Of a DNA stretch of 64,000 nt, positions 39,037 through 49,044 are shown piece after piece (positions within the stretch are counted from its first letter, which is position 1; each line of letters opens with the position of its first letter). The DNA comes from Echinostoma caproni (lineage: Eukaryota; Platyhelminthes; Trematoda; Plagiorchiida; Echinostomatidae). The notes beneath the pieces were generated by a model, which saw nothing but the letters and a program-made list of their open reading frames with translations, was not told where the DNA came from and searched no databases. The stretch covers positions 31,168 through 95,167 of the forward strand of contig UZAN01039475.1 of NCBI GenBank assembly GCA_900618425.1. The letters run 5' to 3'. A program made the position numbers and the translations under genes.

Positions 39037-39199
39037 TGTCATGTACGGACCAAAACCTGCAGGGATTGACCAAAAGAAAGAGGCAGGAATCCTCCTGCCG
39101 CGCGGTTAAGAATTGAATGTATATAATTGAACGCATATACCGGTTGTTTTTGAATTGGATCAATAAAGATTTTCCCAGAGAGCTCGCCCCCTTGCTACA
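39037..39199 (+). repeat. Possible solo or 3' LTR
   Basis: A 163-base segment with LTR-like order: start TGTCATG, a TATA-like GTATATAATTG, a polyadenylation signal AATAAA about 50 bases later, and an end in TGCTACA. Just upstream is a purine-rich GCGGAAGAAGAGG (39015-39027), which could be a polypurine tract. The preceding 250 bases are GC-richer than the surroundings but give no recognisable polyprotein. The termini and internal signals agree with an LTR, but there is no second copy in the window. Confidence 0.3.
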
Positions 39200-40604
39200 T
39201 TATGATGCGAAAAGATTTGTCCCCACCCCCACGTCTCACATAACACTATTTGCTCTTATCAGTTAGTCGCATAATCAATTTTCCTGTTTCAAACAGCTAA
39301 ACAAGTAACTCTCAATCGCTTCACCACTCAAATGTTTCTTTCATCTACAAAATGTTTGCTTCGAACATCCAATCCAAGTTTCGACTACCGGTGCTACTAT
39401 AGTTATGAATCATAAGGCTTCGCCCTTCGTTATTTGGTTTTGCATAGTCAAAGCTTTATGATATGCACGAATCCACGTATGTCGACGGTTTGTTTCAATC
39501 CGGTAAGTATACATAAATAATCGATTATTACTTTTGAAGAATATGTAGTTTATTTGCAAATAAACTCAACTATAAAACACTTCGTCAAAAATAAACTCAA
39601 TTCCCAAAGTTTCTGCATCTATGACGGGGTGCTATGCAAATGTACCTGTACAAACGCATTAATTCAAACTTGCAAACAAAAATATAAGTTCTGTATTTGA
39701 AGCGCATTTATATGATGTGTGATGGGACACGAAAATGTTTCAACAAATGCAAATGTCAAACAGCCATTATTCGAATACAAGTTCATCAATCAAGTAGTTG
39801 ATCATTAGCACACTTCTCTTTAAGAATCAAACAATGAATTATAAACAACCTTGCTCATTCATGATTTACTTTGTCATGCGTGGGTATGGGAATGATATAT
39901 CCAACGATTGTTCCAATTTACGTGTGCTCGATTGTTCATCCCGCACGTACCCTCATTTCATTCCCATTGCGTGGATATGCTAATGTAATTCGTGTCTCTA
40001 TGAGTGTATGCGTGCTGAGATGCGTGCAATATTCGGGTGTGATTGTTTCACTGAAATATGCAGGGACGACCTTAAATTTAGGTTGAGCTTTTAAACTTAC
40101 ATTTTATTCCGAGTATTAGAAATACTTAACTTCAATTTATTCGTTATTCTCGACGTTTCTTGCTCCTCGTTTCGGATTGCTTAATTCCATACCATTTCAT
40201 AAAAACCCCTAGCTGCACCGTTGTGCTTATGCGTAAGTGTCGGATTGATCTCAAAATTCGTGGTGCGTCAGTTGGATTCTCGTTATGTGATAACTAGCAG
40301 TAATAGGTAACGTGTCCTGTAAACCCTTGGATCCCCAAAAAGATGCTCATTAAAAATGGTTTGAAACATGGCGAATATACTTGAAAGGTTATATGAAACA
40401 AGTGGTTCCCACATATTTATATTATCAGAGGAAGTCTGTTTCACCATGTTCCGTAAACTGTAGCAAGGGCATCAATTAAAATGAAAGAAGTTGTAACATA
40501 GTTAATACCGATCCAATCTCAAACGCTAGTAGATGAAACTAACAGTACGCTGAACAAGCATAGCCTCATCACGTCTCGGCTGCTGGGACAGCACTCAGTA
40601 TCTG

Positions 40605-40637
<33 letters not shown>

Positions 40638-41040
40638 ATTTGTATAAATATATATACCGGCTTCTCCCAGCCTACCCCTATTGCACAGCGCGTATTCGGA
40701 AAATAGTTCTGTCACGCCATCGAACAATCATCTTCGCGAATATGATATGCTTGTGATTCTTTTCATTTTAATGACAGGGATTTTGCAAACCACGAACAAT
40801 CACCCGATAACGCAGATTAGTGACAAATAAACTAAACTTGGATGTAACAGAACGTAAATTAACTATAAATAAATAAATCTGCCAAACATCCATTGACAAA
40901 AATAACCTTGTCTTAGATGTTCATTCGGTGGATTCCGGTGAATTATAAGTAAAACCCCTAGGGACAGTCAGCTTATATTCTTACCGGTGGACGCCATATG
41001 CCTCTGTAAGTAGGATAGGTACTTCAAATGTGAAAAGATC
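39200..41040. other. No recognisable gene
   Basis: Short frames only. A segment at 40878-40910 (TCTGCCAAACATCCATTG) is repeated with a few changes at 41163-41195, just after the tRNA-like SINE head. This suggests a worn tail of a first SINE copy in front of the second. Confidence 0.45.
40605..40635. repeat. (TCTA)n microsatellite
   Basis: Nearly eight uninterrupted TCTA units (31 bases), followed by AT-rich sequence. It is the cleanest tetranucleotide run in the window. Confidence 0.95.
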
Positions 41041-41048
41041 ACTGTTGT

Positions 41049-41195
41049 GGCCTCGAAGCTCAGCTGGTAGAGTATACGCGTACGAAGTGTAGGCGGTGTC
41101 CATGCGTGGGTTCGAATACCACCGAGGCTACTGAACTTTTCACAATCGTCATAGCAACTTCAAATCTGCCAAATATCCATTTGCACAAATAATAA
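41049..41195 (+). mobile_element. SINE with a near-complete tRNA-Arg(ACG)-like head
   Basis: Positions 41049-41129 fold by eye into a cloverleaf. Acceptor GGCCTCG pairs with CGAGGCT. The D arm is GCTC/GAGT around AGCTGGTA, the A box. The anticodon arm TACGC/GTGTA encloses GTACGAA, giving anticodon ACG. The T arm GTGGG/ACCAC encloses TTCGAAT, the B box. The variable region is 14 bases, too long for a normal class I tRNA and wrong for a class II arginine tRNA. The T stem has one mismatch. A diverged copy at 35.35 kb shares the same long variable region and the downstream tail, so this is a SINE head rather than a functional tRNA gene. The tail runs to about 41195. Confidence 0.65.
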
Positions 41196-41199
41196 GCAG

Positions 41200-43985
41200 G
41201 TAATTCAATGAAGAATTTAATTGTTTTCGAAAGTACCTCAATAAAAACAAAACGCTTAGAAAACAACAATGGGCAGTTACGTCCCTATTATAATCACCAT
41301 TAAAACTTTGAGCCATTTATTATTTTCTTGTTCTTTAGCAGAATTGCGAGGTAGATGGAACTGTTTATCGAACAAAACTTAACATACAAAAATTAGCCAA
41401 TTCTGACATACACACGGTGCCAACTGGTATTCAAATGATTATTAACAAAATAGGGATTCGAACCCAATTGATCTGCATTTTTTTAATAAACGCTGTGTAT
41501 GCAAAGTTTTGCCGAAGACGTGAGTATTTTTCAAACCAATGGTTTAGCCAAGAAAGTACCGGATTGATAGAACAGCGGTAAAACACGACACAAGTTTATA
41601 TAAATATTTGAATTTAGGCACACCGATATTCTTAAGTAAGGCATTTAGTTATCGTGCCTAAAGATTGATCATGAATGCTTAGCATAAAGTTCACACCTAA
41701 AATATTGTGGACCATGTGCTCAGTTGTTTTCCACTTTTTTAAGTTTAACCAACGGTTTCCAGTGACTGATCAGGTGGATACTCTAATATGGGGTTTCAGC
41801 ATGATTACACAATCGAAACAAGAATACTGCCTTCATGTCATCAATGGTATGAAAGCGTTGATCCAAAAGTAGGTTGCAGAATCGTCAAACAAGGAACCTT
41901 GTGGAGCTTTCAGATGTTACGTGTTTCTTACATTTCAAATTGGAGCAACTAAACCTCTACTTAAATACGTTGATTGCGTTTTCATTGAACTGATACGCCC
42001 CGAGGCCCCTGAGTCACATCAGCACTTATGCTATGCCAAACCTACTCCGCTGGGATCCTTTCAGGCTATTCGTATGTTTCCGAGACAAAAAACTAACCTG
42101 CGTTTATGTGAATTTCCCGCAGTCTGAAACCTATCATTATCACTTTGATTTCAAAATTGCATTCATGTGGAATCCTATACAGCCTCATCTTTATTTGAGT
42201 TATTTCAGCAAAGCACGAGGGCACTGATTGTCGTTTCCTCATATCGGATACAAAATCTTTTGCTGAGACGATCTGATCATCTAGCTTTTGTCATTTGCCT
42301 AATGAAAGTTAGCCTCTCGAAAATAGAAAACTGCGTTGCCAAAACTCTCTGTGTCTGATTTTTCCGGGGGAAATTTATTATTGATTTGAGAACTGGTGGC
42401 TGAAGTTCCCAGACGCTAGGTACAATTGCCGTGGTGTGATGATTCTCTAGTACAGTGAATTTGCCATTCATTTATGAGAACTGGTAACTAATGCGTTGGT
42501 GCTGCATGTATTTACCCTGGGGGTTTATACGTAACCGAGCTAAATAATAGCAAACTGCCAAGAAGTAGTGTTGAACGACCCTGGCAGGCGTAAAACCTCT
42601 AAACCTGGTTCCCAGGCACACCAATAACAGCGAATTAGACCACCGAGTGCAACCATCTGTTGGGTGCTGTCATAAATGCTGAACAAACTAGATGTATAGA
42701 TGACCTTAACAGCATGTTTGGATGCAACTTGCCAGAATGAGGATTCCAACACCGAACGTTGTAAGCGCCAGTTAAGGGCAACTGCTGTGAGCAAACGCGC
42801 ATTAGTATCGGTTATTTTTGTTATATGTTTATACCCCTGGTTTGTGAAGAACAAGTCACTGAACTGCAGTTGTGTCGATGTGATCTATAGGATCAACACG
42901 TAAATTACAGATCAATAATCATTTGGCCCGTCAAACCTGACTATGCATTCCGTGTTATCACCTGAATATGCATCGGTTTTAGTAGGAATGTCACGTAGTG
43001 AAGGGAATGTACACCACTGCCTAACTGTAAAAAGAATGCCCCTTGTGAGTAGATTTAATGGAGGCTGATGCAACACAGGAACAAACTTATACCCATTTTC
43101 CCGTGCAAAAAAAAGGGTAACACACAAAGCCAGATGTTTTACCAAGGCTTTACCTCCAAATACCATACCCAGACGAGGATAGTTGATTATTATGGATAAC
43201 TATAGAGGTACCATTAAATTGACATACGTATAACACAATGTCTGATATGGAAAAAGTCTTCAGAATTTCCACACATACACAAGATAAGTAATGGAACGGT
43301 CCGATGGTAGTGTGCATTTTCCTTTGTTACCATTTTGAGCGCAGTTATTTCCTCTAGCTGCTCCAGATAGTTTTGACTTTTGGGAGAAACCACTAGTCAC
43401 GTGCTTTTGTGCTATCGAAACATAATATTCACAACACCAGTAACAAAGTGATCCTTTTGCCCTAGAACCTGTTACTTCTATATATTGGTTCATAGTGTAA
43501 ACGCCTCTTTGCCAGCTGCTAGATAAATATCGCTAATTATTTGGTCTACTTTGGAGGACGTTAAAGATATTGCCCAATGTTCGGCTCTTAAGATGTGCAT
43601 ACATTGTAAGCGGTGGATTAATTATGCAGAATACACAAATCGTCTACACACGTTCTCAGGTACAGTTTTCTAATTTAAAATAATTTCACGACAGCTGGAA
43701 GTCAACTCATCCAACATGAAAAGCGGGTAAATGAAAAGTCATAAACGGAACACAAAGGGCTCATCGGGAATACAGCAGAGCGTTATGGTTGTATCAAACG
43801 ATTTTCGCAGGTGACTTGCCCAGTATTATCTTGTATTTTTCTCTGACAGGTGAAATGTAGAATACTTACAATAGTGTGCAAATCATAAAGTGCCAATGTC
43901 AAAGTCAAGTCAAGAGTGCACCTTTATTCGTCCAATGTTAACAGAATTTTCAGTGAAAAAAATGTTATCGCCTTTGTGTAATGAT
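41200..43985. other. No recognisable gene
   Basis: Short and medium frames (for example 42540-42854 minus, 104 codons) with no recognisable domain. A lone B-box-like GGGTTCGAATCCC lies on the minus strand near 41460, without an A box at the usual distance. Confidence 0.45.
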
Positions 43986-43989
43986 TGTA

Positions 43990-44460
43990 TTAGCAGCAGT
44001 AGTACGCACGGAATTCGGAACACCAACCACGCAATATGAAGTACAGGACCCGAATCGATAATCAGCTATCACCGACTGGATCACAGAAGCACTGGACCAC
44101 AATGGCACCGATTCGCAATGTCCCACGAGAACGAGACGCGAGGAAAAGGCCAGAGGACAGGCAGTAAGTAGTTCGTTTATTGAAAGAAATGAAGGTGATT
44201 AAATAATATGTACAAAGGGAGATTATTGGCTATCTGGGCTTCCAGCAATTGGATTACAGTACTGCTTGCATAATCTTTCTTCTGTCAGCATTGTCTTGGA
44301 TTGGCTGACACCATCCACCAATGACCTATATCCAGAAGCCATGCACGTGTCATTGACGTCAGCATTCAAACTTGATTGGTCGCCAATGTCCTGAAACTGT
44401 AAAGCGCCGCTCCAGGGTAGGCGCCATCGTGTAGGCCTGGATCACCACACTGCTTTGGCA
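43990..44460 (+). mobile_element. LTR-like dispersed repeat, copy 2
   Basis: Plus-strand partner of the block at 29880-30360, aligned by eye from ACGCACGGAATTCGGAAC to GTAGGCCTGGATCACCACA. Differences are mostly substitutions and small indels throughout, which means both copies are old. The distal part contains GACGTCAGCATTCAAA, where copy 1 has GACGTCAGAATGCAAA. No intact coding region follows. The two copies are about 14 kb apart in opposite orientation. Confidence 0.6.
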
Positions 44461-45150
44461 TACACCTTATTAAGGATGGCAAATTATTTTTGTTATGCAA
44501 AACGAAGGTAAATTCAGTTCAGTGGTTATATTTGTATTTGATGTCTACCCGTTGAATCGTCATTTAGATCTGATTCAAGTACTATGGAATACCTCTCTCG
44601 ATACATCATGCTTGACGGTTTTCCTATCTGCGTTAACTTCAACCTGGTTCAACTAATCCAGAGACCCCCAAAAATTGAGCGACTTGTTGGGATGTTGCCA
44701 CATCTACCTGTCAAATATCAGGGTATGTCAGGTTCCAGGAGTTTTGGATCGAGCAAAATTGAGTCCAGTCCCTTGCACTGTGAGCCCCAGCGTCTCACTA
44801 TGCTACACTATTTCCGTTGAGTCTGTCTGTTTTGAAGTGTAAGGAGGAAACGAATGGCAGCAGCGTAAACATGAATATTACTGATAACACTAAGGACATA
44901 CTACGGGGGATTCCGAGTACAGTATTCCCAGATCGGTAATCCAATTCATCATTGGGAAATATGCCAAACCACGCCTCGTCCAGTTGGTGTTTGAAAGCCC
45001 CAAGGCCCACGAACCGCAATCACTTGCTTTGATAACTGGGTCTACGCACTGATCACCCGATGTGAAAAAACTATGCTCGAATACTCCTTGTTGCCCTGAG
45101 CTTTTCCATTGCCCCTAGACTTAGTGTTGTGGCAGTGGTTTAGCGGCTAC

Positions 45151-45900
45151 TTATCTGTTACCGAAGCGCCGGTCATCTGCTTGAAAGCTTCTATGATGTC
45201 CCCTCGCATTCTTCTTCTCTTGAAGGAGAACAGGTTTAACCTCCTGAGCCTCTCGCTGTACACAAGACCACTCATACCGTCTGTAGCCCTCGTGAAACTT
45301 CTTTGTATCGCCTCCGGGACCTTGACGTCTTTCACCAAGTAAGGCACCCAGGTCTGAATGCAGTACTCTAGATGTGGCCTTGTATAAGTGAAACATCACT
45401 TTTACCTCTGGAGAGGCCATGGCTCTTATAAGCTGATGGAGCACTGCCAGAAACCGAGGCGTTGGTTCGAAGGTCTCGTCAAGGACGATCCCCAAATATC
45501 TAATGCCCTCGTCTCTCGTTATAGGTATACGGCTTTCCGTTTCTCGCCCTTCGCTATTCGTACCAGTTAAAAGTAACTGCAGCACTTGCTGAGATTCAGC
45601 GGGAGTTCCCATTGAACCGTCCAAACCTGGATCCTGTACAGATCCTATTATAGTTGCGGTAGATCTGGCCGTCCTAGGATTTTAACGTCGTTGGCAAGCA
45701 AGTAGAGCGAAGAGTGCAGATAACGAACCATATCAGTGACGTACATGAGGAACAGCAAGGGTCTAGTTATCGACCCTTGGGGATCCCACTGCAAGCTTCA
45801 TAGGCCATGATATTCCGTCATTTATTCTCAAGTGGAACATCCCGTTTTGCAGGTAAGCCCTTAACCAATTTACTAACCCGAGAGCAACCCGGAGACACTA
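45151..45900 (-). pseudogene. CR1-like reverse transcriptase, catalytic and thumb regions
   Basis: Across several frames the minus strand gives SGIPKGSITRPLLFLMYV (the Gly-x-Pro-Gln-Gly-Ser box), then YLLANDVKILGRPD, where the catalytic box that should read x-Ala-Asp-Asp is Ala-Asn-Asp (Asn codon at 45690-45692). A later frame has IRYLGIVLDETFEPT, and another YLVKDVKVPEAIQRSFTR followed by GLVYSERLRRLNLFSFKRRR. These are the thumb and connection pieces typical of CR1 elements. The loss of the first Asp of the pair would abolish polymerisation even without the frameshifts. Confidence 0.8.
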
Positions 45901-45995
45901 CAGTTTGTGTGGAAGGAAACGATGGTTTACCTGGAATCCAGGTACCATACCTCCACTCGCTCTCTGCTATCAAGTCGGCTCATGACCTCATCCAG

Positions 45996-46439
45996 TTACG
46001 ACAGTAGGTTGGCCAAGCAGGATTTACTTTTAACAAAGCCGTGCTGCTTATCGGCTAATAACCTATTTCTCGGAAGGAGTTCAACCAGTTTATTCCTAAT
46101 AACTCTTTCGAATACCTTTAATAAAACCGACATTAGGCTCACGGACCGGTAATTTGCCGGCTGTTCTCCATTGCCTCCTTTGTGAATGGGAACAACTATT
46201 GCCGTCATCCCACCGCTGGGCAGCTGCGCAGTCCGAAGTGACCAATTGAACGGCTCCGAGAGGGGTCCTGCCATGATCGCCGCAATGGGTTTTAGGACGG
46301 TTGAATGAATTCCGTCCGGCCCTGCAGCCTTGTGCGCAATTTGGCTTTGCATTATATTTCTTATTTCATCCGATGTTACATGAAAGTCAATCATTACGGG
46401 AACCGTTACGTGCACCAATCTTTTTCTTGTTCTTTCCAT
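45996..46439 (-). pseudogene. CR1-like reverse transcriptase, fingers region
   Basis: About 147 codons, open to a stop at 45996. Recognisable family segments are AAGPDGIHSTVLKPIA, TAIVVPIHKGGNGEQPANYR, SLMSVLLKVFERVIRNKL, and DKQHGFVKSKSCLANLLS. These are blocks of the palm and fingers of CR1/L2-type reverse transcriptases (Gly-Pro-Asp-Gly-Ile, Pro-Ile-x-Lys-Gly-Gly, Tyr-Arg-Pro-Val-Ser-Leu, Gln-His-Gly-Phe). After the stop the same frame continues with LDEVMSRLDSRERVEVWYLD, so the stop is a late nonsense change inside the domain. Confidence 0.85.
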
Positions 46440-46444
46440 TTATA

Positions 46445-47530
46445 AAAATCTGCTGTCGTTTATCAAGTAAAGGTAGTTGCCACATTCTCGTTAACAATTA
46501 TTGCTGCCGTAATACGTGTTACGATGAGCTGATAAAGTAATCTATATATCAAGGTCGAAACAAACGGAGGTCGCGAATAAATGTTTGAATCACGATTAAC
46601 ACTTTTGCAATCGACAATATGCCTTTATATTGATGTACATACATTCTTTCACTCATGTGTATGAACACCAAGGGCGCAGCACACGCAAAAGTTTGCGTTC
46701 GCTTCAAATTGGACAATCCCCTTTAAAACCAAGCTCGACAAAACCAAACGGGTCCAGGCGGAAAATGCATTAGTTTTCAGGGGTGGGTTTGGCAGGAGTA
46801 AAAAACTGAGTCTATGATATACGTACACAAGCTTAAGCAATGTATTATCGATAACACCGATTATCATGCTTAACGCACAAATCATCGAGGTCAGTATACC
46901 ACAAAACACCTCACATTTTTCTTTCTTTAGCACAACTCAAAACATAATCTTCAATAATCTTTACACAATACTATGTCACCAAAAATGTGTCTAACGAAAT
47001 TATTATTATATTTAATTATTAATTAATAATAATAATAATAATAATTAATTAATATGTCATTCTAATCTTCTATTTTATAATATACAAAATATCAGAATGA
47101 CTGCTGAGCATTACCTGCTTGCTGAATATTTATTGGCTAGACCAAATAAATCTGAAGATTTTATAAGATTATTTTCAAGCTTGCATATTAGGCTTCTAGC
47201 GCATTATGCTAATTTGGTCAACATAGACTGGACTTATCATTCCTAGAAATATTTAAGGTTAACTGACACTACTGTTTTCATTTAGCAATCTTTTAAATGA
47301 CTCAGAATACATATGGAAATGTTTTAGAGGCAAAGTTTTGAAAAATTTACTTATGGTTACAAATTGAAACTGAGATACGTATTTTAATGACTTCTGCTTT
47401 TTGAAAACGCTTGTCCGTAGACCTCCTCTCCTCCGGTGACTAGTATAGTAATACAATATATTTTATACGCATCTCAGTCTGGAATGTATGCTAACAAATA
47501 TGTATACAATAATATTCATAAAAACGGAAG
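46445..47530. other. No recognisable gene; AT-rich
   Basis: Short frames only. The strongest feature is the AT-rich palindromic microsatellite listed at 46999-47054. Confidence 0.5.
46999..47054. repeat. (AAT)n microsatellite within an AT palindrome
   Basis: A run of about seven AAT units is flanked by TTAATTATTAATTAA-like sequence on the left and AATTAATTAAT on the right, so the whole block is an imperfect AT-only palindrome. Confidence 0.85.
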
Positions 47531-47532
47531 CG

Positions 47533-48024
47533 TTACGTGTCATCCTCGTGAGCCAAATGTCGTTGGATTTCCCAATCCTCAGCAATTGCATTTTCCTGGA
47601 GAATTTTCAACCGGAGTCTTTGACTGGCAAACGCGTTATCCACAGGGCAACGAGGAACAGCAATCCATTGGTAACCGGTGTCCATTTTTTTGGAGTATAC
47701 GTCCCCTAAAGGGGATATAGTATTTGCAGTGCTTAATACACAATAATGCTCAACGAAACCGGTGGTCACTGCGACAACCATGAATGTCTGCGTGTGTGGT
47801 TCGTACTCCTCAACTTGGTTGTTTTGAAGCAGGGCATTTAAAGGACTCTCCAAGTTGAAATGACAGCAGTTGATCAGCCGCATTATAGCCCCGGACTTCC
47901 GCCTTTCCTCATCATGGAAACACAACTCAGCAAAGAGAAAACGCCATGAAGGATTGGATCGATAGATGGTTCTTGAGACTCTTTGATGTATAAGAGCATT
48001 TCTCCGGGTGAAAACGAAGAGGGA
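47533..48024 (-). CDS. Best candidate host exon, unrecognised protein
   Basis: On the minus strand a 163-codon segment is open from an acceptor-like site (GATTGTATGTAG, exon from 48024) to a TAA at 47535-47533. Just upstream the sequence GATGGTAAGTG shows a donor-like match, which probably means little here. The peptide has a balanced, globular composition: RRNALIHQRVSRTIYRSN, then WRFLFAELCFHDEERRKSG, then HTQTFMVVAVTTGFVEHY, then MDTGYQWIAVPRCPVDN, and an acidic C-terminus ending LAHEDDT. GC content is higher than in the neighbours. No family is recognised. If real it would be the last exon of a minus-strand gene whose other exons lie above 48.1 kb. A chance open frame of this length is not excluded in a 64-kb window. 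Confidence 0.35.
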   Translation of the reverse strand, partial: SLFVFTRRNALIHQRVSRTIYRSNPSWRFLFAELCFHDEERRKSGAIMRLINCCHFNLESPLNALLQNNQVEEYEPHTQTFMVVAVTTGFVEHYCVLSTANTISPLGDVYSKKMDTGYQWIAVPRCPVDNAFASQRLRLKILQENAIAEDWEIQRHLAHEDDT

Positions 48025-48598
48025 CTACATACAATCTAATACACTTACCATCAAACAACAACGAATTTATTTACTGTACAGTTTTACAGAATGTGATCTG
48101 TACTATGATTATGAACTGCTTTTAATCCGAACATAAGCTGTAGTTGCACCTGCCTGACCCTTGAACTACGACAATTACCCCTCTGAATACATTATTGCTA
48201 ACTAATGGTCAATCACGGTGATTCTAGGGAAGGATTTATGATGCAAACAAATGTTATGGGTTTTTTTCAGCTTCATTGGCTTAAACCCTGCTTGCTACAC
48301 GATTGGTCCCTAAACGCTAAAATCGTTCCATGGAACCAAATGAAAATTGCATGTTTTTGTTCTTGAGGCCCAGTCATATGAGACTTCGACCACTCGGTCG
48401 TTCTTCTGTAAAAATACGGACATGATAAACCCAGTTATCTGTCCTTCGTGTGTGCTTTATACATGTGAATTCGAGGAAATGTTCTTTCGGGGAACTCTAT
48501 CCACCACAGTTGCTGTCGCATAGCATACACTCAATGATAGGAAATCCCAATCACTTTACACGATACCCTTATGTTGCAGATAAACGTTACTTGTTGGA

Positions 48599-49039
48599 TT
48601 GATGTCCCTAATACGGTTGAACAGAGAGAATCAGCTGTCTGGTGATATTTCAAAATATTTACGAGAATGTACGGAAACCACGAACACTGTTCATGCACCC
48701 ACCCATAAACAATCACAATATTTCAACGCGCAGTATGACATTGAATTTATGGTTCTGAAACCGTCATTTCATTCCCATGTCTATATGCCTGTGTTTATGA
48801 ATCATACACACATCCTAGATGTGTCAGCCGTGAGCAAACGATATGAGTCATACGTGAACAATGTTGCACATAAACAGCCGTCCTATTGGTTAAATGTATC
48901 ATACCGACATGCTCTATTCACCCTGGGAGCCGAACACGCCTCTTCAGTTCAGATGGACACGTGGGACAATATCGTCATAGTGCGTGAGTCAGTTCACATT
49001 CCTGTATCTCCTCTTTCCTATGTGCGTGAGTGCGTGTGA
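48599..49039 (+). CDS. Long open frame, unrecognised (weak)
   Basis: Open for 146 codons on the plus strand with an ATG at 48602. The peptide is rich in His, Tyr and Ser (for example NAQYDIEFMVLKPSFHSH and KQPSYWLNVSYRHALF) and has no recognisable domain or signal peptide. It lies about 570 bases from the minus-strand candidate exon. The composition fits a chance frame about as well as a coding one. Confidence 0.12.
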   Translation: MMSLIRLNRENQLSGDISKYLRECTETTNTVHAPTHKQSQYFNAQYDIEFMVLKPSFHSHVYMPVFMNHTHILDVSAVSKRYESYVNNVAHKQPSYWLNVSYRHALFTLGAEHASSVQMDTWDNIVIVRESVHIPVSPLSYVRECV

Positions 49040-49044
49040 GTCAT

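Larger units (their letters stand above)
44925..46440 (-). mobile_element. CR1-like LINE, decayed
   Basis: Read on the minus strand, pieces of a CR1-like reverse transcriptase occur in the right order over 1.5 kb in several frames. They are the fingers region (46439-45996), the region around the catalytic box (about 45900-45650), the thumb (45624-45151), and the C-terminal end near 45010-44925 (LGAFKHQLDEAWFGIFPND). No endonuclease was recognised upstream of 46440, so the copy is 5'-truncated, as is usual for LINEs. Multiple stops and frameshifts show that it is dead. The 3' end after 44925 is not clearly marked. Confidence 0.85.

Noticed and set aside
41430..41470. Perfect B-box GGGTTCGAATCCC on the minus strand
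   Set aside because: No A box lies at a tRNA-like distance, and no acceptor stem can be formed.
42540..42854. 104-codon minus-strand frame
   Set aside because: No motif, no splice sites and no second copy. The composition resembles random translation.
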